Shown: positions 8,063 through 17,588 of the stretch, in pieces
Layout of the letters: every line of letters begins with the position of its first letter
Numbering within the stretch: the first letter of the stretch is position 1
Assembly (NCBI RefSeq): GCF_025200925.1
Contig: NZ_CP104174.1
Location: 3,162,001 to 3,226,000 of the forward strand
Origin: Bradyrhizobium sp. CB1015
GTDB taxonomy: Bacteria > Pseudomonadota > Alphaproteobacteria > Rhizobiales > Xanthobacteraceae
Reading direction: 5' to 3'
DNA: 64,000 bases
Program-made: the position numbers and the translations under genes
Notes under the pieces: generated by a model
The model's database searches: none
Told to the model about the DNA's origin: nothing
What the model saw: only the letters and a program-made list of their open reading frames with translations

Positions 8063-9478
8063 TCACACCGACGCCAGCTTGCGGTACAGCGCGCTGTAGC
8101 TGCCGGCCGAGATGCTCCAGGAGAACGAGCGTCCCATGGCACTGCGGCGCATGGTGTCGAGCTGGTCGTGGGCCATGAAGGCCGAGAAGGCCCGCCGCAC
8201 GCCGCCGATGAAGGACTCGCGCGAGGGCTTCGAGAACAGGAATCCGGTCTCGCCGTCGCTGATGGTCTCGGCGAGGCCGCCGGTCTGGTGTCCGATCGGC
8301 AGCGAGCCGAAGCGCTGGGCGTACATCTGGCTGAGTCCGCACGGCTCGAACCGCGACGGCATCAGGGTGAAGTCGCTGCCGGCGAAGATGCGCCGCGCCT
8401 GGGCCTCGTTGAAGCCGATCGCGACCCCTATTGCGTCGGGGCGACGGCGGTGCGCGTCGATCAGGGCCTGCTCGAGCGCCGGCTCGCCGGAGCCGGTGAC
8501 CACGATCTGCCCGCCGGCGTCGACGATCTCGTCCGCCGCCGACAGAACGAGGTCGATGCCCTTCTGGTGCACGAGACGCGCGACGATTCCGAACATCGGC
8601 CCGCGCGAGACCGCCAGCCCGAACTGCTTGCGGACATAGTCCGCGTTCGCCTTCTTGCCGATCCAGTCGCCGGCGCCGAATTGCTGGGCGAGCTGGGCGC
8701 AGGAGCGTGGGTCCCAGCTCTCGTCGATGCCGTTGAGGATGCCGGTGAGCTCGGCGGCGTCCGAGCGGAGGCGGAGCAGGCCCTCCAGGCCGCAGCCGAA
8801 CTCGGCCGTGGTGATCTCCCGCGCATAGGTGCCGCTGACCGTCGTGAGGTGCGAAGCGTAGACGAGGCCCGCCTTGAGAAAGGAGACCTGGTCATAGAAC
8901 TCGACGCCGTCGATGTGGAAGGAGCTCTCCGGTGCGCCGATCCGCCGCAGCGAGTCCTTCGGGAAGAGGCCCTGATAGGCGAGGTTATGGATGGTCAGGA
9001 TCGACGGCAGCTTGGCGCCCTGCCAGGCGAGATAGGCCGGCACGAGCGAGGCCTGCCAGTCATTGGCATGGATCAGGTCTGCTGCCCAATTCTTGTCCAG
9101 CTTGCCCATGGCGAGCTCAGCCGCCGCCGAGGCGAAGCGCGCGAAGCGGATGTCGTTGTCGGGCCAGTCGCGCCCGAACTCATCGCCATAGGGGTTGCCG
9201 GGCCGGTCGTAGAGCTGCGAGCACAACAGCACATAGACCGGCAGGCCGTCCTTGGTCGCGGCACGGCCGAGCGAGCAGGCCGGCATCTCCGCGAATGCGG
9301 GACAGCGGCCAACGACCTGAATATGCGTGAGTTGCTCGATGATGTCGCGATAGCCGGGCAGCATGATCCGGATATCGGCGAAGGAGCGAAGTGCGCGGGG
9401 GAGGGCGGCGGAAACGGCGCCCAGTCCGCCAACGCGGACGAAGTCGTCCATCTCTGTGGTGACGAACAAGACCCTCAA
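8063..9478 (-). CDS. glgA: Glycogen synthase (ADP-glucose type), orphan and divergent
   Basis: A 471-residue GT5-family starch/glycogen synthase, close to the usual 475-485. It starts RVLFVTTEMDDFVRVGGLGAV, then has the IHANDWQASLVPAYL and TIHNLAYQGLFP segments. The C-terminal donor-binding motif is PSRFEPCGLSQMYAQRFGS, followed by HQTGGLAETI. It would transfer glucose from ADP-glucose to alpha-1,4-glucan in the cytoplasm. The start is inferred as TTG at 9478, because the family begins with this beta strand and a GAGGG lies upstream. Odd points: the usual K-X-G-G-L at the N-terminus reads R-V-G-G-L, and no other glg gene lies nearby. Confidence 0.83.
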   Translation of the reverse strand: MRVLFVTTEMDDFVRVGGLGAVSAALPRALRSFADIRIMLPGYRDIIEQLTHIQVVGRCPAFAEMPACSLGRAATKDGLPVYVLLCSQLYDRPGNPYGDEFGRDWPDNDIRFARFASAAAELAMGKLDKNWAADLIHANDWQASLVPAYLAWQGAKLPSILTIHNLAYQGLFPKDSLRRIGAPESSFHIDGVEFYDQVSFLKAGLVYASHLTTVSGTYAREITTAEFGCGLEGLLRLRSDAAELTGILNGIDESWDPRSCAQLAQQFGAGDWIGKKANADYVRKQFGLAVSRGPMFGIVARLVHQKGIDLVLSAADEIVDAGGQIVVTGSGEPALEQALIDAHRRRPDAIGVAIGFNEAQARRIFAGSDFTLMPSRFEPCGLSQMYAQRFGSLPIGHQTGGLAETISDGETGFLFSKPSRESFIGGVRRAFSAFMAHDQLDTMRRSAMGRSFSWSISAGSYSALYRKLASV

Positions 9479-9674
9479 GAACAGCCGCCCTCTTCCGACC
9501 CCGCTTGCTGCTATGCAAGAACGGGTCCAGTTGTGCTGGAATTCCAAAGCCCGCCCACGCGGCACGTCTGCTCGGTAAACACTTTCCTACTCAGCCGCCG
9601 CCCTCTAGGGTCGCCGCATCAACAACAAAGAACTTCGATGGTTCCAAAGAGTCCAAGGACGCAGGTGGGTGGGC

Positions 9675-10871
9675 ATGCAGCTAGCAGATAAGCATGAGGG
9701 GACGTTGATAAAGGTCATGGCGGGTTTGCGGGTGCTGGATTTTTCGACCACGATCGCCGGGCCCCATTGCACGCGGATGCTCGCCGACATGGGCGCGGAG
9801 GTCATCAAGATCGAGACCGACGGCGGGGAGACGATGCGGACCCGCCCTCCCTTGCGCAACGGCTGCAGCACCGCGTTCGGCCAGCTCAATGTCGGCAAGA
9901 AGAGCGCGGTCCTCGACCTCAAGTCCGAGGACGGCAAGGAGGCGGTGCGCCGGCTGGCCGCGACATCGGACATTCTGGTCGAGAACTTCCGTCCCGGCGT
10001 GATGCGCCGCCTTCGGCTCGACTACGACAGCCTGCGTCAGGTCAACCCGAGGCTGATCTACTGCTCGATCTCGGGCTACGGCCAGACCGGCCCCTCGGCC
10101 GAGCTGCCGGCCTACGCCCCGGTGATCCACGCGGCCTCAGGCTACGACATGGCACATCTCGCCTACCAGCCGGGCCGCAACCGCCCCGACTATTGCGGCA
10201 TCTACCATGCCGACGTCGTCACCGGCACCTACGGTTTCGGCGCAATCGCGTCCGCGCTCTATCAGCGCACCGTGACGGGCGCCGGCCAGCACATCGACGT
10301 CTCCATGCTGGAAACCATGCTGTCCCTGACGCTGACCGAGTTGCAGAGCTCGCAATTCGCGGTGGCGCCGCCGCCACGTCCGATGTTCGGACCGACCGAG
10401 ACGGCAAGCGGGTACGTCATGATCACGATCGCGAGCGAGAAGACGTTTCAGGCCTTGATGGGGGTGATCGGCCGGCCCGACTGGGTCTCCGATCCACGCT
10501 TCGCCACCTATGCCGCGCGCCGCGAGAACTGGGCCGAGCTGATGGACGGCGTGGAAATCTGGTCGCGGCAGCTTTCGACAGATGCATGCCTGCACGTGCT
10601 TGGTGCTGCCGGCGTGCCGGCCTCGGCCTATCGCAGCGTGTCCGAGGCCTTGGCCGACCCGCAGCTTGCGCATCGCCGTGCGCTCTCCGAGGTGCGGGAC
10701 GAGGGCGGCTCGTTCCAGGTGCTCAACCTGCCGTTTCGGATGTCGGGGGCTGACACGACGCCGGCCAAGACCGTGTCCGTGCTCGGCGAGCACACGGCGT
10801 CGCTGCGCGAGGAGATCGGCCTTGCAGGCGGTGTATCAATTCCGCCAGGCAAAACAGCCGCGACATCCTGA
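9675..10871 (+). CDS. CaiB/BaiF class III CoA-transferase
   Basis: A 398-residue family III CoA-transferase. It opens with GLRVLDFSTTIAGPHCTRMLADMGAEVIKIE, the CoA-binding region. It continues with DLKSEDGKEAV, DILVENFRPGVM, ISGYGQTGP and the GIYHADVVTGTYG segment that carries the catalytic aspartate. It should move CoA between acyl-CoA and a carboxylic acid; the acids are unknown. The ATG at 9675 was chosen for an AGGTGG six bases upstream; a later ATG at 9718 is also possible. The dipeptide-type ABC operon starts 131 bases downstream, so a link to uptake is conceivable but unproven. Confidence 0.88.
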   Translation: MQLADKHEGTLIKVMAGLRVLDFSTTIAGPHCTRMLADMGAEVIKIETDGGETMRTRPPLRNGCSTAFGQLNVGKKSAVLDLKSEDGKEAVRRLAATSDILVENFRPGVMRRLRLDYDSLRQVNPRLIYCSISGYGQTGPSAELPAYAPVIHAASGYDMAHLAYQPGRNRPDYCGIYHADVVTGTYGFGAIASALYQRTVTGAGQHIDVSMLETMLSLTLTELQSSQFAVAPPPRPMFGPTETASGYVMITIASEKTFQALMGVIGRPDWVSDPRFATYAARRENWAELMDGVEIWSRQLSTDACLHVLGAAGVPASAYRSVSEALADPQLAHRRALSEVRDEGGSFQVLNLPFRMSGADTTPAKTVSVLGEHTASLREEIGLAGGVSIPPGKTAATS

Positions 10872-11002
10872 ATCGCATCGCCGGCACATGCGGCGATTGA
10901 ACTCTCGTTGGTTCCTCTTGCCGAGGCGGGCATTTGTCGCCAAGCTCGCTCCCGAGTCATTCAACGATCCGAAACATCGGACGAGGGATCCCGGGAGGAA
11001 CC

Positions 11003-12538
11003 ATGACGAACGCGGCGGCCGTGGCACGCAAGCGCGGGCCTATTTTCCTCCTTGCGGCATTTGCACTGGCAACGCCAGTGCAGGCGCAGAAATCGGGCGG
11101 CAGCATCACCGTCGGTCAGGAGCTGGAGATTGCAGGCTTCGATCCGCTCAAGGTCGGCGTCTATGACACCTCGACCTTCACCGCTGCCGCCGCGATCTTC
11201 GACACGCTCACAACGCTGAATGACAAGGGCGAGGCGGCGCCGAAGCTCGCGGTGTCCTGGACCCATTCGGACAATTACAAGACCTGGACGTTCAAGCTCC
11301 GCGAAGGCGTGAAATTCCACGACGGCACGCCGTTCAATGCGCAGGCCTTCAAGGAGAATTTCGACCGGCAGAAGGACCCCGCCAACAAGTGCCGCTGCGC
11401 CTTCTACATCACCAACGTCAAGGAGGTGCTGGCGCCAGACGAACATACGGTCATCTTTAACCTCACTGATCCCTCCGTGAACTGGCCGGCAGTGATCACC
11501 ATCCAGAGCCAGAACAATGCGGTGCATTCGCCCACCGCCTGGAAGACAAAGGGCGACGATTACAACCGCAACCCGGTCGGCACCGGTCCCTATATCCTGA
11601 AATCATGGACCGCCGGCGACCGCATGGTGCTGGAGAAGAACCCCAATTACTGGGACAAGGGCCGTCCCTATCTCGACCGCATCATTCTCAAGCCTTTGCC
11701 CGACGCGCAGTCGCGCTTCGCCTCGCTGCAATCGGGCGAGGCCGACATCATCTGGGACGACGAGAACGACGCCGACAACATCATGAAGGCGCAGAAGGAC
11801 CCCAAGCTTACGGTGCACACCTACAAGGGCTCGGGCGCGCAAGTCTACGCCTTCAACACCAAGGTGCCGCCCTTCGACGACGTCCGCGTGCGGCAGGCGC
11901 TGGTGATGGCGATCGATCGTCCGAAGATGTCGCAGGCGATCAGCAACGGCCTGAGCCGGCCTGCGAGCAATCCTTACGGCGACGGCTCCTGGGTCAAGTG
12001 CAAGGACGACGGGGCGCTGCCGTTCGACGTCGAGAAAGCCAAGGCGTTGATCAAGGATTACGGCAAGCCGGTCGAGTTCAAGATGCTGGTGACCGCAACG
12101 CCCCGCGGCCGCATGATCGGCCAGGTGCTGCAGCAGTTCTGGAAGCGCGCCGGTGCCAACATGGAGATCGAGCAGGTCGATCAGGCCACGATTCCGACGC
12201 ACGCCTTCACCCGCCAGTTCCAGCTGACGCCGTGGCGCATCGTCGATCTCGCCGATCCCGATCCGCAGATGTACGCGAATTTCCGCAGCGGCAGCCCGCT
12301 GGCGCTCGCCGGCTTCTCCGATCCCGAGCTCGACAGGCTTCTGGACCATGCGCGCGTCACCGCCGACATCGGCCAGCGCACCGAGGATTACTGCGCCATC
12401 AGCCGCCTGATCAACAGGGAGGCGATCTGGTTCTGGACCTTCCAGAACACCTATTACGCGCTCTCGAGCGCCAGGCTGAAGGGCTTCCCAAAGATCTACA
12501 ACGGCGTGATCGACGTCTCGACCACCTGGCTGGAATGA
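11003..12538 (+). CDS. ABC transporter substrate-binding protein, peptide/opine family 5
   Basis: A 511-residue periplasmic binding protein of the DppA/OppA type (SBP_bac_5). The signal peptide ends near residue 28 (TPVQA-QK). The mature protein begins SGGSITVGQELEIAGFDP. The conserved family segment TWTFKLREGVKFHDGTPF appears at about residues 92-109, and NPVGTGPYILKSW near 190. It captures peptides or similar oligomers and delivers them to the permeases encoded next. The ATG at 11003 has GGGAGGA just upstream. It is the first gene of a five-gene importer operon with very short or overlapping junctions. Confidence 0.9.
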   Translation: MTNAAAVARKRGPIFLLAAFALATPVQAQKSGGSITVGQELEIAGFDPLKVGVYDTSTFTAAAAIFDTLTTLNDKGEAAPKLAVSWTHSDNYKTWTFKLREGVKFHDGTPFNAQAFKENFDRQKDPANKCRCAFYITNVKEVLAPDEHTVIFNLTDPSVNWPAVITIQSQNNAVHSPTAWKTKGDDYNRNPVGTGPYILKSWTAGDRMVLEKNPNYWDKGRPYLDRIILKPLPDAQSRFASLQSGEADIIWDDENDADNIMKAQKDPKLTVHTYKGSGAQVYAFNTKVPPFDDVRVRQALVMAIDRPKMSQAISNGLSRPASNPYGDGSWVKCKDDGALPFDVEKAKALIKDYGKPVEFKMLVTATPRGRMIGQVLQQFWKRAGANMEIEQVDQATIPTHAFTRQFQLTPWRIVDLADPDPQMYANFRSGSPLALAGFSDPELDRLLDHARVTADIGQRTEDYCAISRLINREAIWFWTFQNTYYALSSARLKGFPKIYNGVIDVSTTWLE

Positions 12539-12545
12539 CGGCGCG

Positions 12546-13496
12546 ATGCTGAACTTCGTCGCGCGGCGGCTGCTTGCGATGCTACCGGTCCTGCTCGCCG
12601 TCTCGTTGCTGACGTTCCTAATCGCCTCGCTGCTGCCGGGCGATCTCGCGCTCGTCATCCTCGGCGACCAGGCAACGCCGGAAAATGTCGCGGCGCTCCG
12701 CCGCGACATGGGGCTTGATCAGCCGCTGTGGTGGCGTTACCTGAGCTGGCTTGGCCATGTGTTGCAGGGCGATCTCGGCCGCTCGTTTCGCACCGGCCAG
12801 ACGGTGCTGCAGGCGGTCGCCGAGCGCATCCCGGTCTCGCTGCAGCTGATGCTGATGGCCGAGTTCATCGGGCTCCTGATCGGCGTGCCGGTCGCGATCG
12901 CCTGTGCCGCGCGCGCCGGCGGCGCGTTCGACCGCTTCATGACCGGCAGCGCCTTCGCGATGCTGTCGATGCCGTCGTTCCTGACCGCGATCCTGCTGAT
13001 CTATCTGTTCGCCGTCGAGCTGCGCTGGCTGCCGGCGACCGGCTATGTGCCGTTCACCGAGGCACCGCTGGCCAATTTGCGCTTCTTCGTGCTGCCGGCG
13101 CTGACATTGGCGCTGGCGGAATGGCCGGGCATCATGCGCGTGCTGCGCTCCGACATGATCGCGACCCTGCAGGAGGATTATATCGCGCTCGCGAAAGCAA
13201 AGGGGCTCAAGCCATCCCGCATCCTGTTCGTGCATGCGCTCAAGCCTTCGTCGCTGACCCTGGTGACGGTGACGGGCATCAATATCGGCCGCCTGCTCGG
13301 CGGCACGCTGATCGTCGAATCGATCTTCGCGCTGCCCGGCATCGGCCGGCTGCTGGTCGGGGCGATCTACACCCGCGACCTCGTCATCCTCCAGGGTGTG
13401 GTGCTGCTGGTCGCCTGCGGCTTCGTCATCGTCAACTTCATCGTCGACATGCTCTACGCCGTGCTCGATCCGAGGATCCGCCATGGCCACGCTTGA
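12546..13496 (+). CDS. ABC transporter permease, DppB/OppB type
   Basis: A 316-residue inner-membrane permease with the family N-terminus FVARRLLAMLPVLLAVSLLTFL and the LRRDMGLDQPLWWRYLSWL periplasmic segment. The cytoplasmic EAA loop reads DYIALAKAKGLKPSRIL, contacting the ATPases. It is the first of two permeases of the peptide-type importer. It starts seven bases after the binding-protein stop, and its end overlaps the next permease by 14 bases, consistent with coupled translation. Confidence 0.92.
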   Translation: MLNFVARRLLAMLPVLLAVSLLTFLIASLLPGDLALVILGDQATPENVAALRRDMGLDQPLWWRYLSWLGHVLQGDLGRSFRTGQTVLQAVAERIPVSLQLMLMAEFIGLLIGVPVAIACAARAGGAFDRFMTGSAFAMLSMPSFLTAILLIYLFAVELRWLPATGYVPFTEAPLANLRFFVLPALTLALAEWPGIMRVLRSDMIATLQEDYIALAKAKGLKPSRILFVHALKPSSLTLVTVTGINIGRLLGGTLIVESIFALPGIGRLLVGAIYTRDLVILQGVVLLVACGFVIVNFIVDMLYAVLDPRIRHGHA

Positions 13497-14355
13497 GCTG
13501 TCGATCCAGGACGAGGAGGTGGCTGCGCCGGTCGGCCGCAAGCGCAAGCTCGGCCTGTTGTTCTGGATCGCAAGCGCCTGGCTTGCGATCATCCTTTCGC
13601 TTGCGATCCTGGCGCCGGTGCTGCCGCTGCAGAACCCTACCGACATGGACATGCTGGAACGCCGCGCCGCCTTCTCCGGGGAACATTGGCTCGGCACCGA
13701 CGGGCTCGGCCGCGACGAGCTCGCCCGGCTGATCTTTGGCGCGCGGGTGTCGCTGACGGTCGGGCTGATCGCGCCCATGATCGGCCTCGTCGTCGGCGGC
13801 GCGCTCGGCCTGCTCGCCGGCTATTTCCGCGGCCGGTTCGAGACACTGGTGGTCGGCAGCATGGATGTGCTGCTGGCTTTTCCGCCGCTGATCTTTGCGC
13901 TCGCGGTGGTCGCCTATCTCGGCCAGTCGGTCCCGAACCTCACAATGGTCCTCGGCGTGCTCGGCATTCCCGCCTTCATGCGCGTGGCGCGCGCGGCGAC
14001 GCTGACGCTGGCGCGGCGCGAATTCGTGATCGCGGCCGAGGCGCTCGGCGCGAGCCATGCGCGCATCCTGCTGCGCGAGCTGCTGCCGAACGTGATCCTG
14101 CCGCTGCTCGCCTTCTTCCTGCTCGGCGTCGCCGTCACCATCGTGGTCGAGGGCGCGCTGTCCTTCCTCGGCCTCGGCGTGCCGCCGCCGATGGCGAGCT
14201 GGGGCAGCATGATCGGGGAGGGACGTGACAGCCTGGACGTCGCGCCGCGCCTCGCCTTCCTGCCGGCGGCAGCACTGTTTGCGACCGTGCTGGCGTTCAA
14301 CCTCGTCGGTGATACCTTGCGGGCCCTCACTGATCCACGTCAGGGGGCACTGTGA
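13483..14355 (+). CDS. ABC transporter permease, DppC/OppC type
   Basis: A 290-residue second permease. After a 25-residue cytoplasmic tail and one helix comes HWLGTDGLGRDELARLIFGARVSL, the conserved OppC/DppC periplasmic motif. The EAA loop is EFVIAAEALGASHARILLRELLPN, and the end reads ALSFLGLGVPPPMASWG. It pairs with the preceding permease to form the channel. The ATG at 13483 lies inside the upstream gene. Its stop overlaps the GTG of the next gene by four bases. Confidence 0.92.
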   Translation: MATLELSIQDEEVAAPVGRKRKLGLLFWIASAWLAIILSLAILAPVLPLQNPTDMDMLERRAAFSGEHWLGTDGLGRDELARLIFGARVSLTVGLIAPMIGLVVGGALGLLAGYFRGRFETLVVGSMDVLLAFPPLIFALAVVAYLGQSVPNLTMVLGVLGIPAFMRVARAATLTLARREFVIAAEALGASHARILLRELLPNVILPLLAFFLLGVAVTIVVEGALSFLGLGVPPPMASWGSMIGEGRDSLDVAPRLAFLPAAALFATVLAFNLVGDTLRALTDPRQGAL

Positions 14356-15344
14356 GCGCGCCGCTCTTGAACATCGAGGATGTGGCGGTCGAGCTGCCGA
14401 CCCCGCGCGGAAACCTGCGCGCCGTCGATCACGTCGATCTTTCGCTGCAGGCCGGCCGCACGCTCGGGATCGTCGGTGAATCCGGCTGCGGCAAGACCAT
14501 GCTCTCGCGCGCCGTGCTGCAGCTGCTGCCGAAGAAGGCGAGGCTGACGGGCCGGGTGATGTTCGACGGCCAGGATCTGGTGCGGCTCGAGCCTGAAAGC
14601 CTGCGGCGCCTGCGCGGACGCAATCTCGCCGTCGTGTTCCAGGACCCCATGACCTCGCTCAATCCGGTGCTCACCATCGGCACGCAGCTGATGGAGACGA
14701 TCCAGGAGCACCTCGGGCTCGACGCTCCCGCCGCGAAGGCCCGCAGCATCGAGCTGCTCGCCGCCGTCGGCATTCCCGCGCCGGAGCAGCGGCTCGCGCA
14801 ATATCCGCATCAATGCTCCGGCGGCATGCGCCAGCGCATCGCGATTGCGATCGCACTGTCCTGCGAGCCGAAGCTCCTGATCGCGGACGAGCCGACCACC
14901 GCGCTCGACGTCACCATCCAGGCTCAGATCCTCGATCTGCTCGCGCGCGAGCAGCGCCGCCGCCACATGGCGATGATCATCATCACCCACGATCTCGGCG
15001 TGGTCGCCGGCCGCGCCGACGAGGTCGCGGTGATGTATGCGGGCCGGGTGGTGGAGCGCGCGCCGACGCAAGCCTTGTTCAAGCGCATGCACATGCCCTA
15101 CACCGAGGCGCTGCTGGCGGCGATCCCGAAGCTCGAGACCGCACCGCATACGCCGCTGCCGGCGATCTCGGGCCGTCCACCCGATCCGACGCGGCCGTTG
15201 ATGGGCTGCTCCTTCGCGCCGCGCTGCAATTATGCCGCCGGGCGCTGTCATGAGGCCAAACCGGTCCTGACGAGCGCCGAGATGCCGGGACATCTCTATG
15301 CCTGCTTCCACCCGATCCGGATGACGGAGGGGATCGAGGCATGA
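14352..15344 (+). CDS. ABC transporter ATP-binding protein, DppD/OppD type
   Basis: A 330-residue ATPase. The Walker A motif GESGCGKT is at residues 42-49, the signature region is [16 protein letters not shown], and Walker B is [14 protein letters not shown], followed by the H-loop ITHDLGVV. The C-terminal oligopeptide-transporter extension contains [19 protein letters not shown], a cysteine-bearing segment typical of this family. GTG start overlapping the upstream stop as GTGA. It works as a heterodimer with the next gene product. Confidence 0.92.
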   Translation: MSAPLLNIEDVAVELPTPRGNLRAVDHVDLSLQAGRTLGIVGESGCGKTMLSRAVLQLLPKKARLTGRVMFDGQDLVRLEPESLRRLRGRNLAVVFQDPMTSLNPVLTIGTQLMETIQEHLGLDAPAAKARSIELLAAVGIPAPEQRLAQYPHQCSGGMRQRIAIAIALSCEPKLLIADEPTTALDVTIQAQILDLLAREQRRRHMAMIIITHDLGVVAGRADEVAVMYAGRVVERAPTQALFKRMHMPYTEALLAAIPKLETAPHTPLPAISGRPPDPTRPLMGCSFAPRCNYAAGRCHEAKPVLTSAEMPGHLYACFHPIRMTEGIEA

Positions 15345-16312
15345 TGCAGCTTGCCGCGCGGCCCGCGCCGCTTCTGAGCGTCGATAATCTCGTCGTCGAA
15401 TATGGCCTCGGCAACAAGATTGTTCATGCCGTGTCCGGTGTCAGCCTCCAGGTCGCGCGCGGCGAGACGCTGGGGCTGGTCGGCGAATCCGGCTGCGGCA
15501 AGTCGACGCTTGGGCGCGCGGTGCTGCAACTGCGCCGCGCCAAGTCCGGCCGCGTGATGTTCGACGGCGAGGACCTCACCGCAATGGAGGGCGAGGCGCT
15601 GCGCAGGATGCGCCGCCGGGTGCAGCTGATCTTTCAGGATCCGATCGCTTCGCTCAACCCGCGCCGGCGCATCGGCGACATCGTCGCCGAGCCGCTTATC
15701 ATCGCCGGCGTCAAGGATGCCGCCGAGCGCAAGCGCAGGGTTCACGAGGTGCTCTCTGCGGTCGGGCTCGACCCCGATCTCGTGGCGAACCGCCTGCCGC
15801 ACGAGTTCTCCGGCGGCCAGTGCCAGCGCATCTGTATCGCGCGCTCGCTGGTGCTCAACCCTGAATTCATCGTCTGCGACGAGCCGGTCTCGGCCCTCGA
15901 CGTCTCCATTCGCGCGCAGATCCTCAACCTGCTGGAGGAGATGAAGGCGCGCTTCGGTCTGACGCTGCTGTTCATCGCGCATGACCTCGCGGTGGTCAAA
16001 GCGGTCAGCGACCGTGTCGCGGTGATGTATCTCGGCCGGCTCTGCGAGGTCGGACCCTCGGAGCAATTGTTCGCGCGGCCCGCGCATCCCTACACCGCGC
16101 TGCTGTTGCAGGCGATCCCGGTGCCCGATCCGGACGTGCGTCCCGCCGAAAGTGTGGCGGCCGGCGAGCCGCCATCGCCGATTGCGCCGCCATCCGGCTG
16201 CCGCTTCCGGACCCGCTGCCCGCGCGCCGATCAGCGTTGCAGCGCGGAGATACCGGAGTTGCGCGAGGTCGCACCCGGCCAGTTCGCGGCTTGCCACCAT
16301 CCGCTGGCCTGA
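15341..16312 (+). CDS. ABC transporter ATP-binding protein, DppF/OppF type
   Basis: A 323-residue ATPase, partner of the preceding protein. Walker A GESGCGKST is at residues 48-56, the signature is FSGGQCQRICIARSL, Walker B is FIVCDEPVSALDVS and the H-loop is FIAHDLAVV. The C-terminal extension ends in CRFRTRCPRADQRCSAEIPEL, the family's cysteine segment. ATGA overlap with the upstream gene. This closes the importer operon. Confidence 0.92.
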   Translation: MMQLAARPAPLLSVDNLVVEYGLGNKIVHAVSGVSLQVARGETLGLVGESGCGKSTLGRAVLQLRRAKSGRVMFDGEDLTAMEGEALRRMRRRVQLIFQDPIASLNPRRRIGDIVAEPLIIAGVKDAAERKRRVHEVLSAVGLDPDLVANRLPHEFSGGQCQRICIARSLVLNPEFIVCDEPVSALDVSIRAQILNLLEEMKARFGLTLLFIAHDLAVVKAVSDRVAVMYLGRLCEVGPSEQLFARPAHPYTALLLQAIPVPDPDVRPAESVAAGEPPSPIAPPSGCRFRTRCPRADQRCSAEIPELREVAPGQFAACHHPLA

Positions 16313-16387
16313 ACTAAGACCGGTTTGTTTCGCCGCGCCGACCATGGCATGGTGGCGCGACAACAAGAAGCATGCGGGAGGACGCCG

Positions 16388-17455
16388 ATGAAGAGTTTCA
16401 AGGTTGCCGATTTCAAGGCGCCGCTGTTGGAGGTCGACGAGGCGACGCCGCAGCCCTCGGGCACGCAGGTGCTGATCAAGGTGAAGGCCGCCGGCGTCTG
16501 CCACAGCGACCTCCACATCTGGGAAGGCGGCTATGATCTCGGCCATGGCCGCAAGCCGCTCTCATTGAAGGATCGCGGCATCAACCTGCCGCTCACCATG
16601 GGCCACGAGACGGTGGGCGAAGTCCTCGCCTTCGGCCCCGACGTGAAGCCGACCGACCAGGGCGATCTCAAGCTCGGCGATGTTGGCCTGGTCTATCCCT
16701 GGATCGGCTGCGGCAAGTGCGCGACGTGTCTCGGCGGCGACGAGAACATGTGCTTGACGCCGCGCTCGCTCGGGGTCTATTGCGACGGCGGTTATTCCGA
16801 TCACATGCTGGTGCCGCATCCGCGCTACCTGCTCAATCTGAAGGGCCTCGACCCCGCGACGACCGCGCCCTATGCCTGCTCGGGCGTCACCACCTACAGC
16901 GCGCTGAAGAAGGTCGAGCAGCATTTCGACACGCCGATCGTGATGTTCGGCGCCGGCGGCCTCGGGCTGATGGCGCTGTCGCTCTTGAAGGCCATGGGCG
17001 GCAAGGGCGCGATCATGGTCGATATCGACGCCCGGAAGCGCGAGGCAGCCGAGAAGGCCGGTGCGCTCGCGACCGTCGATCCCAAGGCGCCGGACGCGCT
17101 GGAGCAGCTTGCCAAGAAGGCGGGCGGGCCGATCCGCGCCGTGATCGACCTCGTCGGCAATGCCGCGACGACGCAGCTCGGCTTCGACTGCCTGACCAAA
17201 GGCGGCAAGCTCGTCATCGTCGGCCTGTTCGGCGGCGGCGCGACCTGGGCGCTGCCGCTGATTCCGATCAAGGCGGTGACGATCCAGGGCAGCTATGTCG
17301 GCAATTTGCGCGAGACGCAGGAGCTGCTCGAGCTCGTGCGGTCGAAGAAGGTGCCGCCGATCCCGGTGACGCAGCAACCGCTCGCCAAGGCCAACGACGC
17401 GCTGCTGCAATTGCAGCAGGGCGCGGTGGTCGGGCGTACGGTGCTGACGCCGTAG
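16388..17455 (+). CDS. Zinc-dependent alcohol dehydrogenase
   Basis: A 355-residue medium-chain dehydrogenase. Catalytic zinc ligands are Cys38 and the GHE at His73-Glu74. The structural zinc loop is GCGKCATCLGGDENMC. The Rossmann fold reads VMFGAGGLGLMAL, with an acidic residue after the second strand (MVDID) favouring NAD. It oxidises an alcohol or reduces an aldehyde in the cytosol; the substrate is not evident. The ATG at 16388 has GGGAGGA five bases upstream. It follows the ABC operon by 75 bases on the same strand but looks independent. Confidence 0.9.
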   Translation: MKSFKVADFKAPLLEVDEATPQPSGTQVLIKVKAAGVCHSDLHIWEGGYDLGHGRKPLSLKDRGINLPLTMGHETVGEVLAFGPDVKPTDQGDLKLGDVGLVYPWIGCGKCATCLGGDENMCLTPRSLGVYCDGGYSDHMLVPHPRYLLNLKGLDPATTAPYACSGVTTYSALKKVEQHFDTPIVMFGAGGLGLMALSLLKAMGGKGAIMVDIDARKREAAEKAGALATVDPKAPDALEQLAKKAGGPIRAVIDLVGNAATTQLGFDCLTKGGKLVIVGLFGGGATWALPLIPIKAVTIQGSYVGNLRETQELLELVRSKKVPPIPVTQQPLAKANDALLQLQQGAVVGRTVLTP

Positions 17456-17471
17456 CGCGCGCTCTCTCCAT

Positions 17472-17558
17472 CGTCATTGCGAGGAGCGAAGCGACGAAGC
17501 AATCCAGGATGTTTCCGTGGGTGCAGTTCTGGATTGCTTCGCTTCGCTCGCAATGACG
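17472..17558. repeat. CGTCATTGCGAG palindromic repeat, copy 1
   Basis: The left arm begins CGTCATTGCGAG and carries GCAATCCAG. The right arm is CTGGATTGC...CTCGCAATGACG, giving a near-complete long hairpin. Copies are at 44875-44955 and 56097-56211; the first two share the flank CTCTCCAT. It sits between the alcohol dehydrogenase and the isopropylmalate dehydrogenase-like gene. Confidence 0.88.
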
Positions 17559-17588
17559 ACTTGGTTGACACTTTCCTTGAGGCCTTAA

